This document shows, in pieces, positions 1 to 7,297 of a DNA stretch of 10,589 nucleotides. The stretch's first letter is position 1. Each line of letters opens with the position of its first letter. The notes below the pieces were generated by a model. It had not been told where the DNA came from, did not search any database, and saw only the letters and a list, made by a program, of their open reading frames with translations. Made by a program: the position numbers and the translations under genes. The stretch is from NCBI GenBank assembly GCA_946478645.1, contig CAMLCW010000173.1, positions 1 to 10,589 of the forward strand, in the 5' to 3' direction. Source of the stretch: an uncultured Variovorax sp. (lineage in GTDB: Bacteria; Pseudomonadota; Gammaproteobacteria; Burkholderiales; Burkholderiaceae).

Positions 1-482
1 GCCTCGCCGTTGATCGCCATCAGGCCGGCCTCGCCCTGCACCAGCAGGTCGTAGCCGGGCCGCGCGGCCTCGGGCCCGGTGCGGTCGTAGCCCGAGATCG
101 AGCAGTAGATCAGGCGCGGGTCTTCCTGGCTGAGCTGCGCGTAGCCGAGGCCGAGCTTGTCGATGCCGCCGTACTTGAAGTTCTGCAGCACCACGTCGCA
201 CTGCTTGGCGAGGTCGCGCGCGATCTGCTGGCCTTCGGCCGTCTGCAGGTCGAGCGTGACCGAGCGCTTGTTGCGGTTCACGCTGTTGAAGTAGGCGGTC
301 TCGGTCTGGCCGATGCGCAGGCCCCAGTCGCGCGTGTCGTCGCCGCGGCCCGGATGCTCGACCTTGATGACCTCGGCGCCCATGTCGGCCAGCACCATGC
401 CGCACCAGGGGCCGGCAAGGATGCGGGACAGGTCGAGCACGCGCACGCCGGCCAGCGGCAGGGATGAATTCAGTGAAGCCAT
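1..482 (-). CDS. CaiB/BaiF-type class III CoA-transferase, N-terminal part (cut by left edge)
   Basis: The first 160 residues of a family III CoA-transferase are present; the rest lies left of the window (the family is about 400 aa). Such enzymes move CoA from a donor thioester to a carboxylic acid in the cytoplasm. Visible family marks are the N-terminal LAGVRVLDLSRILAGPW (residues 10-26), the following ADMGAEVIKVEHPGRGDDTR (32-51), the NRNKRSVTLDL block (69-79), and GPEAARPGYDLLVQGEAGLM (136-155). In the last block D145 matches the Asp that forms the acyl-anhydride intermediate in this family. The ATG at 480-482 fits the usual family start; no strong Shine-Dalgarno sequence precedes it. It is the last visible gene of the beta-oxidation operon, 82 bp after the crotonase gene, so it probably activates the pathway's acid substrate. 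The donor and acceptor acids cannot be read from the sequence. Confidence 0.93.
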   Translation of the reverse strand, partial: MASLNSSLPLAGVRVLDLSRILAGPWCGMVLADMGAEVIKVEHPGRGDDTRDWGLRIGQTETAYFNSVNRNKRSVTLDLQTAEGQQIARDLAKQCDVVLQNFKYGGIDKLGLGYAQLSQEDPRLIYCSISGYDRTGPEAARPGYDLLVQGEAGLMAINGE

Positions 483-515
483 GGCAGAGAGGATGTCTTT
501 CGGAAAACAGGAAAG

Positions 516-534
516 CCCCGCACGGCGTGCGAGG
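516..534 (-). terminator. Possible weak terminator or attenuator hairpin between operon genes
   Basis: Read on the minus strand, CCTCGCAC-GCC-GTGCGGGG forms an 8-bp stem (one G-U pair) with a 3-nt loop, followed by the interrupted T-rich run CTTTCCTGTTTTCC. It sits in the 82-bp gap between the crotonase gene and the CoA-transferase gene. The T-tract is broken, so full termination is doubtful. It could lower expression of the distal CoA-transferase or protect the upstream mRNA end. Confidence 0.3.
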
Positions 535-564
535 CAGGCATGGGAGACGGTGGGAGTCTTTTCG

Positions 565-1380
565 TCAGCTGGCGTTCCCGCCGCCCCGGCGCAGCGCCAC
601 GAAATCGGCCTTGCGCTTGCCCAGGAAGGCACCGATGCCCTCGGCCGCCTCGGCATCGCCCTGCGACTCGACCATGAACACCGCCTCGGCATCGAGCTGC
701 TGCTCGAGCGTGGCATGGTGCGCCTGGCGGCACAGCCCCTTGATGCGCGTCATGGCGCGCTGCGGGCCGGTGGCGACCTTGGCTGCCAGCGCGACCGCCT
801 CGGCCAGCGCCGCGCCCTTGTCGGTCAGCCGGTTGACCGCGCCGAGTTCGTTCAGGCGCTCGGCCGTCATGCGGTCGCCGGTCAGGCACAGCTCGGTCAG
901 CACCTGGCGCGAGACGAACTCGGCCAGGAACGCCGTGGCGCCGCCGTCGGGCGTGAGGCCGACCTTGACGTAGGCCACGGTGAAGAAGGCATCGCGCGCC
1001 GACACCAGCATGTCGCAGGCCAGTGCCATCGACAGGCCCGCGCCCGCGGCGCCGCCTTCGACGGCCGCGATCACGGGCTTGCTGCAGTCGCGCAGCGCGC
1101 GGATCAGGTTGTTGAGGCCTTCGAGGATCTGGCGCCGCTCGGCCACCGGCAGTTCGCGCCGCGTGGCGAGCAGGTTCAGGTCGCCGCCCGAGCAGAAGAA
1201 GTCGCCCGCGCCCGTGAACACCACCGCGCCCACTTCGGGGTCGCGTTCGGCGTCGGCCAGCGCGGCCGACAGCTCGGCATACAGCGTCGGCGTGATCGCG
1301 TTGCGCGCACCGGGGTTGCTGTTGGTCAGGATGCGCACGGCGCCTTCCTGCGAGACGAGCACGGTCTTGGGTGTGGTCAT
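565..1380 (-). CDS. Enoyl-CoA hydratase/isomerase (crotonase) family protein, isomerase-like active site
   Basis: This 271-aa protein has the normal single-domain crotonase length. The first oxyanion-hole region is FFCSGGDL (61-68), and the second is GGAAGAGLSMALACD (109-123). Aligned by eye to classical enoyl-CoA hydratase, the two catalytic glutamates are absent: the first position is S117 and the second is Y137. Instead there is an Asp at D145 in GLTPDGGAT, where PaaG-type ring isomerases and some other crotonase-fold isomerases carry an acidic residue. A double-bond isomerase or a specialised hydratase is therefore more likely than a standard hydratase. Its start overlaps the stop of the small acyl-CoA dehydrogenase gene (ATGA, 4 bp), and AAGGAAG lies just upstream, so translation is probably coupled. 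By position it matches PimE of the pim operon. The substrate is unknown. Confidence 0.92.
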   Translation of the reverse strand: MTTPKTVLVSQEGAVRILTNSNPGARNAITPTLYAELSAALADAERDPEVGAVVFTGAGDFFCSGGDLNLLATRRELPVAERRQILEGLNNLIRALRDCSKPVIAAVEGGAAGAGLSMALACDMLVSARDAFFTVAYVKVGLTPDGGATAFLAEFVSRQVLTELCLTGDRMTAERLNELGAVNRLTDKGAALAEAVALAAKVATGPQRAMTRIKGLCRQAHHATLEQQLDAEAVFMVESQGDAEAAEGIGAFLGKRKADFVALRRGGGNAS

Positions 1381-2519
1381 GCGGCTTCCTTTTTTGCGAG
1401 TGCGATGTAGCGCTGCAGGTGGTGGTCCTCGTCGCCGAGCTGGTGGTCGATCATCACCAGGCGCTTGGCGTAGTGCGGCAGCGGCAATTCCCAGGTCATG
1501 CCGATGCCGCCATGCATCTGGATGCTCTCTTCGGCCACCAGCGCGCCGATGCGGCCGATGCTGAACTTGGCGGCCGACAGCGCGCGCTCGCGCGCGATGC
1601 GGTCGCTGCCGTCGATGGCGGCGGCGGCATTGATGACCGCCGAACGCGCCTGCTCGATCTCGAGCAGCAGGTCGGCCATGCGGTGCTGCAGGGCCTGGAA
1701 GCTGCCGATCAGCAGGCCGAACTGCTTGCGCGTGCGCAGGTACTCGAGCGTGGCCGTCTTGGCCGCTTCCATCGCGCCCAGCGCCTCGGCCGAGAGCGCG
1801 AGCACGCCGCGGCCGATCGCGCGTTCGAGCACCGCATGGCCCTGGCCTTCGCTGCCGAGCAGCGCATCGGCGCCGAGCTTCACGCCGTCGAGGGTGATCT
1901 CCGCGACCCGGCCGCCATCGATCGCGGGGCAGCCGCGCACCGCGACGCCGGCGGTCTTGGCCGGCACGAGGAACAGCGAGATGCCGGCCGCGTCGTCGAC
2001 GTCGCCTGCGGTGCGCGCCGACACCAGCAGCAGGTCGGCCTGCTCGCCCTGCGGCACCACGGCCTTGGCGCCGTTCAGCACCCAGCCGTCGGCGTTCTTT
2101 TCGGCGCGGGTCGCGACCCGCGTGCGTTCATGGTGCGTGTCGGCCTCGTCGTGCGCGAAGGCTGCGACGGTGGCGCCGTTGATGATGTCGCCGAGCTTGT
2201 CTTTCTGCGCGCCGCTGCCGGCCGCGCTGATCGCCTCGCCGACCATCAGCGCGCCGAGCAGGGGCTCGACCACGAGGCCGCGGCCGAGCGCCTCGAAGAC
2301 CACGGCAATGTCGAAGCCGCTGCCGCCGAAGCCGCCATCGGCCTCGCTGAACAGCGCGCCGATCACGCCGAGTTCGGCGAACTGCTGGAAGATTTCCTTG
2401 CTGAAGCCGTGGTCCGACTTCGCGATGCGGTCGCGCGCATCGAAGGCGTACTGCTCGGCGATGAAGCGGTTCAGGCTGTCGGCGAGCATGCGCCGGTCTT
2501 CGGTGTGTTCGAAGTTCAT
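1377..2519 (-). CDS. pimD: Acyl-CoA dehydrogenase, small subunit (pimeloyl-CoA dehydrogenase small subunit-like)
   Basis: This 380-aa protein has acyl-CoA dehydrogenase architecture: an N-terminal helical domain (about 1-115), a middle beta domain, and a C-terminal helical domain with RTRKQFG and the MHGGIGMTWE segment. The canonical YEGTSEIQ tail that carries the catalytic Glu of short/medium-chain enzymes is replaced by DHQLGDEDHH. I see no Glu at the alternative helix-G position either (GRGVLALSAEALG). The middle domain also lacks the usual SEPGAGSD motif, with HDEADTHHE in its place. It is therefore likely a non-catalytic or partly catalytic partner of the large subunit encoded immediately upstream, as in heteromeric acyl-CoA dehydrogenases. 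The start has GAAGAGA upstream. The gap to the large-subunit gene is 74 bp, and the stop overlaps the crotonase start. The symbol rests on family resemblance and gene order; the true substrate may differ from pimeloyl-CoA. Confidence 0.9.
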   Translation of the reverse strand: MNFEHTEDRRMLADSLNRFIAEQYAFDARDRIAKSDHGFSKEIFQQFAELGVIGALFSEADGGFGGSGFDIAVVFEALGRGLVVEPLLGALMVGEAISAAGSGAQKDKLGDIINGATVAAFAHDEADTHHERTRVATRAEKNADGWVLNGAKAVVPQGEQADLLLVSARTAGDVDDAAGISLFLVPAKTAGVAVRGCPAIDGGRVAEITLDGVKLGADALLGSEGQGHAVLERAIGRGVLALSAEALGAMEAAKTATLEYLRTRKQFGLLIGSFQALQHRMADLLLEIEQARSAVINAAAAIDGSDRIARERALSAAKFSIGRIGALVAEESIQMHGGIGMTWELPLPHYAKRLVMIDHQLGDEDHHLQRYIALAKKEAA

Positions 2520-2593
2520 TTCAAGTCTCTTCAGTGAGCCGTGGGTGGGCCGAATGCGGGAGCGGACTTCCGTCCGGCTGTTCGTATTTCATT

Positions 2594-3802
2594 TCAGAGG
2601 CCGAGGATCATCTTGGAGATGATGTTCTTCTGGATTTCGTTGGAGCCGCCGAAGATCGACAGCTTGCGGTTGTTGAAGTAGCGCGATGCCGCGGCCGATG
2701 CGTACGCGGGCCCGAAGGCCTCGCCGTCGTAGCCGTCCTTCAGCGCCTCGGCCACGAAGGGCCGGCCATACACGCCCATCGCGCGGCGCGCGAGCGACGA
2801 GATCTCCTGGCGGATCTCGGTGCCGCGGATCTTCAGCATCGAGCTCTCGGCGCCGGGCACGCCGCCGCCGGCCACCGCCGCGATCACGCGCAGGTTGGTG
2901 GTCTTCATGTTCTCCAGGTCGATCTCCACGCGCGCCAGGCGTGCCGCGAAGGCCGGGTCTTCCGCCAGCGGCTTGCCGTTCTTCATGCGCGTGGCCGCAA
3001 TGCCCTTCAGCTGTTCGAGCGCGGCCACCGAGAAGCCCACGCCCGCGATGTTGGTGCGCTCGTAAGTCAGCAGGTACTTGGCGCAGGTCCAGCCCTTGTT
3101 CTCTTCGCCCACCAGGTTCTCGGCCGGCACGCGCACGTCGGAGAAGAACACCTCGTTCACCTCATGCTCGCCGTCAAGCGTGATGATCGGGCGCACCTCC
3201 ACGCCGGGCGAAGCCATGTCAATCAGCAGGAAGCTGATGCCCTCCTGCTTCTTCGCCTCGCGGTTGGTGCGCACCAGGCAGAAGATCATGTTGGCGTGCT
3301 GGCCCAGCGTGGTCCAGGTCTTCTGGCCGTTGACGATGTAATGGTCGCCCTGGGCGTCGATGCCGCGCACGGCCGAGGTCTTGACCGCGGCGAGGTCGGA
3401 GCCCGCGCCGGGTTCCGAATAGCCCTGGCACCACCAGTCGTCGCCGTTCAGGATGCGCGGCAGCCAGTGCTGCTTCTGCGCCTCGTTGCCGTACTTGATC
3501 AGGACCGGGCCGAGCATGTTCACGCCGAAGGGCACGATGCGCGGCGCGAAGGCCAGCGCGCATTCGTTCTCGAAGATGAACTTCTCGACCGCGCTCCAGC
3601 CCGGACCGCCGTAGGCTTCGGGCCAGTGGTTGGCGAGCCAGCCGCGCGCATTGAGGATCGCGTGCCACTCGGCCATGTCGGCCTTCTCGAGGATCTTGCC
3701 GCTCTTGACCTTGTCGGAAAGGCGCGCGGGCAGCTTGTCGGCAAGGAAGGCGCGCACTTCGGCGCGGAAGGCTTCCTCTTCGGGGGTGAAGTTCAGGTCC
3801 AT
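2594..3802 (-). CDS. pimC: Acyl-CoA dehydrogenase, large subunit (pimeloyl-CoA dehydrogenase large subunit-like)
   Basis: This 402-aa FAD-dependent acyl-CoA dehydrogenase would carry out the first alpha,beta-oxidation step of acyl-CoA breakdown. The FAD/substrate motif CQGYSEPGAGSDL (125-137) and NGQKTWTT (158-165) are intact. The C-terminal segment reads IFGGSNEIQKN (383-393), with Gly where short-chain enzymes have the catalytic Glu. The base is probably E248 in LTYERTN, the helix-G position used by isovaleryl-CoA dehydrogenase-type and FadE26-type enzymes. The gene follows the thiolase gene by 12 bp and precedes the small subunit gene by 74 bp. The two subunits probably form a heteromer with the active base in this chain. 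The assignment to the PimC-like group is by overall sequence and pairing. Chain-length and dicarboxylate preference are unproven. Confidence 0.93.
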   Translation of the reverse strand: MDLNFTPEEEAFRAEVRAFLADKLPARLSDKVKSGKILEKADMAEWHAILNARGWLANHWPEAYGGPGWSAVEKFIFENECALAFAPRIVPFGVNMLGPVLIKYGNEAQKQHWLPRILNGDDWWCQGYSEPGAGSDLAAVKTSAVRGIDAQGDHYIVNGQKTWTTLGQHANMIFCLVRTNREAKKQEGISFLLIDMASPGVEVRPIITLDGEHEVNEVFFSDVRVPAENLVGEENKGWTCAKYLLTYERTNIAGVGFSVAALEQLKGIAATRMKNGKPLAEDPAFAARLARVEIDLENMKTTNLRVIAAVAGGGVPGAESSMLKIRGTEIRQEISSLARRAMGVYGRPFVAEALKDGYDGEAFGPAYASAAASRYFNNRKLSIFGGSNEIQKNIISKMILGL

Positions 3803-3814
3803 GAATTCTCGGTC

Positions 3815-5005
3815 TCAGTAAATCTCGAACAGGCCGGCTGCACCCATGCCGCCCGCGATGCACATCGTGACCACGGCGTACTTCGCGCCGCGGCGCTGGC
3901 CTTCGATCAGCACATGGCCCGTGAGGCGCGCGCCGGTCATGCCGAAGGGGTGGCCGATCGAGATCGCGCCGCCGTTCACGTTCAGGCGCTCCGACGGAAT
4001 GCCCAGCTTGTCCTGGCAGTAGATCGACTGCGAGGCGAAGGCTTCGTTGAGCTCCCAGAGGTCGATGTCCTCGACCTTGAGGCCGTGGCGTGCCAGCAGC
4101 TTGGGCACCGCGAACACCGGGCCGATGCCCATCTCGTCGGGCTCGCAGCCGGCCACCGCGAGGCCGCGGAAGGCGCCGAGCGGCTTGAGGTTGGCGCGCT
4201 CCGCATCCTTGGCTTCCATCAGCACGCAGGCCGAGGCGCCATCGGACAGCTGCGAGGCGTTGCCCGCGGTGATGAACTTGTCGTCGCCCATCACCGGCTT
4301 GAGCTTGGCGAGCGCCTCGTAGGTGGTGCCGCGGCGGTTGCAGTTGTCCTCGGTGGCGGTGACTTCGCGGTAGCTGACTTCCTTCGTTTCCTTGTCGGTC
4401 ACCGCCATGGTGGTGGTGCAGGCCACGATCTCGTCCTTGTAGCGGCCGGCCAGCTGCGCCTCTTCGGTGCGGCGCTGGCTCTCGGCCGAGAAGCGGTCCT
4501 GTGCCTCGCGGCTGATGTTGTAGCGCTGGGCCACGATGTCGGCGGTTTCGATCATCGCCATGTAGAGCGCGGGCTTGTGCTCGACGATCCACGGGTCCAT
4601 GCCGCTGTCGCCCGCGTCGGTGGCGCTGCGGCTGCGGATCTGCGAGATGCTCTCCACGCCGCCCGCGATCATGGCCGGCGCGCCGTCCACCACGATGCGG
4701 CCTGCGGCCATCGCGATCGCCTGCAGGCCCGAGGCGCAGAAGCGGTTGACGGTGGTGCCGGCGATCGAGATCGGCAGGCCCGCGCGAATTATGGCCTGGC
4801 GCGCGATGTTGCGCCCGGTGGTGCCTTCGGGGTAGCCGCAGCCGAGGATCGCGTCCTCGATCAGCGCGGGGTCGAGGCCCGAGCGCTCGACCGCCGCCTT
4901 CACCGCGAAGGCCGCGAGCGTCGGGCCCGGGGTGATGTTGAACTCGCCGCGGTGCGCCTTGGTGAGCGGGGTGCGGGCGGTGGAAACGATGACGGCTTCG
5001 CGCAT
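3815..5005 (-). CDS. Thiolase (acetyl-CoA C-acyltransferase)
   Basis: This 396-aa thiolase catalyses the final, thiolytic step of beta-oxidation, releasing acetyl-CoA and a shortened acyl-CoA. The acyl-accepting cysteine is C90 in [14 protein letters not shown] lies at 320-323, the catalytic histidine is H352 in [10 protein letters not shown], and the second catalytic cysteine is C382 in MCIAGGMG. Full length and all active-site residues indicate a working enzyme. The ATG at 5003-5005 is preceded by AAGGA at a good distance, and that site overlaps the TAA stop of the upstream dehydrogenase gene (10-bp gap). Together with the 12-bp gap downstream this supports one transcript. By position it corresponds to PimB of the pim operon. 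A biosynthetic acetoacetyl-CoA thiolase is less likely given the complete beta-oxidation set around it. Confidence 0.95.
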   Translation of the reverse strand: MREAVIVSTARTPLTKAHRGEFNITPGPTLAAFAVKAAVERSGLDPALIEDAILGCGYPEGTTGRNIARQAIIRAGLPISIAGTTVNRFCASGLQAIAMAAGRIVVDGAPAMIAGGVESISQIRSRSATDAGDSGMDPWIVEHKPALYMAMIETADIVAQRYNISREAQDRFSAESQRRTEEAQLAGRYKDEIVACTTTMAVTDKETKEVSYREVTATEDNCNRRGTTYEALAKLKPVMGDDKFITAGNASQLSDGASACVLMEAKDAERANLKPLGAFRGLAVAGCEPDEMGIGPVFAVPKLLARHGLKVEDIDLWELNEAFASQSIYCQDKLGIPSERLNVNGGAISIGHPFGMTGARLTGHVLIEGQRRGAKYAVVTMCIAGGMGAAGLFEIY

Positions 5006-5015
5006 GGCGTTGTCC

Positions 5016-7151
5016 TTAATTGGATTGATTGAGGCTCGAGAAATCGGCGCCGCGCTCGACCAGGTCGACCAGCAGCGGCGAGGGCTGCCAGAACAGCGGG
5101 TCTTCCTTCGCGAACTCGCGGATGTCGGCCAGCACCTTGGCGAGGCCCACCGTGTCGGCGTACTTCATCGGGCCGCCGCGATGGCGCGGGAAGCCGTAGC
5201 CGTAGAGGAAGGTCACGTCCACGTCGAGCGGGCGCAGCGCGATGCCCTGGTGCACCACGTTGGCGCCCTCGTTGATCATCGCGGCCATGTAGCGGCGCAT
5301 GATTTCTTCCTCGGTGAAGGCGCGCGGCGTGACGCCCGCGCGCTGGCGCTCGGCGTCGATGATGGCCAGCACTTCGGGGTCGGGCTGGCCGGTGCGTGCG
5401 CCTTCGGGGTAGAGGTAGTAGCCGCGCTGCGTCTTCTGGCCGAACCAGCCGCGCTCGCAGATGCGATCGGCGATCTGCACGTAGCGCGCCTTCGGGTCGC
5501 GCGTGGCGGCCTTGCGCTTGCGCGTGGCCCAGCCGATGTCGCCGCCCGCGAGGTCCGACACCTGGAACGGCCCCATCGGATAGCCGAAGTTGCGCACGGC
5601 TTCGTCGATCTGGTAGGGCGAGGCGCCGTCTTCCATCATGTGGTCGGCCGCCTGGCGGTACACCGCAAGGATGCGGTTGCCGATGAAGCCGTCGCACACG
5701 CCCGCGCGCACCGGCACCTTCTTGAGCTTCTTCGCGAGCTCGAAGCCGGTCGCGACCACGTCGGCGCTGACCTTGGCGGGCACCACGATCTCGAGCAGCT
5801 TCATGATGTTGGCCGGCGAGAAGAAGTGCAGGCCCACCACGTCCTGCGGCCGCGCGATGCTGGCCGCGATCTCGTCGATGTCGAGGTACGAGGTGTTGGT
5901 GGCGAGCACCGCGCCGGGCTTGCAGACGCGGTCGAGTTCGGCGAACACCGCCTTCTTCACGGCCATGTCCTCGAACACGGCCTCGACCACGATGTCGGCC
6001 TTGGCGAGCGCGTCGTAGCTGGTCGAGCCGTTGAAGCGCGCCATCACGGCGGTCTTGGCTTCGTCGGTCATGCGGCCCTTCTTGATCAGGCCGTCGTAGA
6101 CCTTCTCGACGTTGGCGCGGCCGCGCGCGAGCTGCGTGTCGTCGCGCTCGATCATCGTCACCGGCAGGCCCGCGTCGAGCATCGCCACCGCGATGCCCGC
6201 GCCCATGGTGCCGCCGCCGACGATGCCGGCCGATTCGAGCGCGCGGGGCTTGGCGGCCTTGGTCTCGGGCGCCTTCAGCACTTCGCGCTCGGCGAAGAAG
6301 GCATGGATCAGGCCCGCGCGCTGCGGGCTGTCGATGCATTGCAGGAACAGCTTGCGCTCGAGCGCCATGCCTTCGTCGAACGGCAGCGTGAGCGCGGCCT
6401 CGACCGCTTCGATGATCTTCATCGGCGAGAACAGGCCGCGGCTCTTCTTCGCGGTGTCGGCGCGCGCGGCGTCGAGCGCGGCGCGGCTCGCGTCCTTGTC
6501 GGCCAGGCCGGCGGCCTCGCGCGTGCGGCGCACCGGCGCGTTCGCGGCGACCAGTTCGTTCGCGTAGGCCAGGCCCTCGGCGCGCGCATCGGCGTCGTTG
6601 CCGAGCTTGTCGACCAGGCCGAGCGACAGCGCTTCCTTCGCGCCCGCATGGCGGCCGCTGAGCATCAGGTCGAGTGCCGGCTTGACGCCGATCAGGCGCG
6701 GCGCGCGCTGCGTGCCGCCCGAGCCCGGCAGCAGGCCGAGCGCCACTTCGGGCAGGCCCAGCTTGGCGGTCGGCGCGGCGATGCGGTAGTGCGCCGACAG
6801 CGCCACCTCGAGCCCGCCGCCGAGGGCCGCGCCGTGGATCGCGGCGACCACCGGCTTGCTGCAGTTCTCTATCTTCAGGCACACCTCGGGCAGCGAGGGC
6901 GGCTGCGGCGTCTGGCCGAATTCGCGGATATCGGCGCCCGCAATGAAGTTGCGGCCCGCGCCGACGATCAGCACGGCCTTGGCGCCGGCGTCGGCCTCGG
7001 CCGCCTCGATGGCGGCCACCAGGCCGCGGCGCACGTCGACGCCGAGCGCGTTGACGGGCGGGTTGTCGATGGTCACGACGAACACGTCGCCTTCGCGCGC
7101 GAAGGTGACGGGAGCGGCAGACGTGGAGGGGCTGGGGGATGTGCTGGCCAT
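5016..7151 (-). CDS. Bifunctional enoyl-CoA hydratase / 3-hydroxyacyl-CoA dehydrogenase (FadB/FadJ/PimF-like)
   Basis: This 711-aa multifunctional beta-oxidation protein has an N-terminal crotonase domain (about 15-200) with both hydratase glutamates, E115 in GGGLEVAL and E135 in [17 protein letters not shown] linker follows, then an NAD-binding Rossmann domain starting with [11 protein letters not shown] (310-320) and E335. The 3-hydroxyacyl-CoA dehydrogenase residues are H442 in [15 protein letters not shown] and E454. Two C-terminal helical domains follow (about 485-585 and 610-700). It would hydrate enoyl-CoA and oxidise the L-3-hydroxyacyl-CoA with NAD. I chose the ATG at 7149-7151, with GAGAGAC upstream. 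The longest frame begins at 7259, but that would add 36 unconserved residues and place the start inside the promoter/operator. The N-terminus is Ser/Thr/Pro-rich. It is the first gene of the operon and is divergent from the LysR gene. Confidence 0.94.
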   Translation of the reverse strand: MASTSPSPSTSAAPVTFAREGDVFVVTIDNPPVNALGVDVRRGLVAAIEAAEADAGAKAVLIVGAGRNFIAGADIREFGQTPQPPSLPEVCLKIENCSKPVVAAIHGAALGGGLEVALSAHYRIAAPTAKLGLPEVALGLLPGSGGTQRAPRLIGVKPALDLMLSGRHAGAKEALSLGLVDKLGNDADARAEGLAYANELVAANAPVRRTREAAGLADKDASRAALDAARADTAKKSRGLFSPMKIIEAVEAALTLPFDEGMALERKLFLQCIDSPQRAGLIHAFFAEREVLKAPETKAAKPRALESAGIVGGGTMGAGIAVAMLDAGLPVTMIERDDTQLARGRANVEKVYDGLIKKGRMTDEAKTAVMARFNGSTSYDALAKADIVVEAVFEDMAVKKAVFAELDRVCKPGAVLATNTSYLDIDEIAASIARPQDVVGLHFFSPANIMKLLEIVVPAKVSADVVATGFELAKKLKKVPVRAGVCDGFIGNRILAVYRQAADHMMEDGASPYQIDEAVRNFGYPMGPFQVSDLAGGDIGWATRKRKAATRDPKARYVQIADRICERGWFGQKTQRGYYLYPEGARTGQPDPEVLAIIDAERQRAGVTPRAFTEEEIMRRYMAAMINEGANVVHQGIALRPLDVDVTFLYGYGFPRHRGGPMKYADTVGLAKVLADIREFAKEDPLFWQPSPLLVDLVERGADFSSLNQSN

Positions 7152-7171
7152 GTGCTTTGTCTCTCGCGTGG

Positions 7172-7215
7172 CGGGCCTGAAGGGAGCGAGGGCCCGAGGC
7201 TCTGGGGTGAACCCC
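7172..7215 (-). other. Untranslated leader of the catabolic operon with small hairpins
   Basis: If transcription starts near 7239, the leader is about 88 nt. It contains a 5-bp stem GGGGT-GA-ACCCC (7204-7215) and a 6-bp stem CGGGCC/GGCCCG (arms 7172-7177 and 7191-7196). No T-run follows either, and no known riboswitch is recognised. They may be chance structures in GC-rich DNA. Confidence 0.2.
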
Positions 7216-7238
7216 GCATTCTTGAGCGGGTGCGGGCC

Positions 7239-7286
7239 TTTGACAATTGCATAGCGCATTGACAGACTGTCAAAGAAAATTTGACA
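7239..7286. promoter_or_regulatory. Cluster of TTTGACA half-sites, probable LysR-type operator
   Basis: The region between the operon and the divergent LysR gene holds the word TTGACA three times on the plus strand (7240-7245, 7259-7264, 7281-7286) and once on the minus strand (7268-7273). A perfect palindrome TTGACAG-A-CTGTCAA spans 7259-7273, and its inner 13 bp fit the LysR-family T-N11-A rule. A second inverted repeat, TGTCAAA-GAAAA-TTTGACA, spans 7268-7286 and shares an arm with the first. Such arrays are typical of divergent LysR-regulated promoters, where recognition and activation sites differ in spacing. Binding by the adjacent regulator is inferred. Confidence 0.7.
7246..7273 (-). 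promoter_or_regulatory. Likely sigma-70 promoter for the catabolic operon
   Basis: On the minus strand a perfect -35 hexamer TTGACA (7273-7268) is followed, after 16 bp, by TGCAAT (7251-7246), which matches four of six positions of TATAAT. Transcription would start near 7239. The -35 element lies inside the 15-bp palindrome, so a bound regulator would directly affect polymerase. The same TTGACA words also serve as candidate LysR half-sites, so the two readings cannot be fully separated. Confidence 0.45.
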
Positions 7287-7297
7287 AAATCGGCCGC

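Noticed and set aside
2563..2576. Stem-loop CGGAC-TTCC-GTCCG between the two acyl-CoA dehydrogenase genes
   Set aside because: The stem is only 5 bp, the next flanking bases do not pair and there is no T-run, so it is not a credible terminator. The 74-bp gap shows nothing else that I can support.
3219..4592. Minus-strand 457-codon frame, and a similar 660-codon frame at 4900-6882
   Set aside because: These are out-of-frame readings of the same strand as the real genes, rich in Arg/Ala/Pro/Gly, and they span gene boundaries. Overlaid on intact thiolase, acyl-CoA dehydrogenase and hydratase/dehydrogenase genes, they are not evidence of frameshifts.
2534..5032. 832-codon open frame on the plus strand
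   Set aside because: It runs antisense across three well-supported genes (both ends plus the intergenic gaps), has no family resemblance, and its His/Arg/Ala/Val/Gly/Leu-rich composition is typical of the shadow frame of high-GC coding DNA.
7152..7259. Upstream start (7259) for the hydratase/dehydrogenase adding 36 residues
   Set aside because: The extension would be translated from the promoter/operator region, has no crotonase-family similarity, and the ATG at 7149-7151 has a reasonable ribosome-binding site.
4932..7262. 776-codon open frame on the plus strand
   Set aside because: It is antisense to the hydratase/dehydrogenase gene, whose domains and catalytic residues are intact. The antisense protein is a low-complexity shadow.
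7247..7297. Upstream start (7247) for the LysR regulator
   Set aside because: It adds 17 residues encoded by the operator palindromes. The canonical LysR N-terminus begins at the ATG at 7298.
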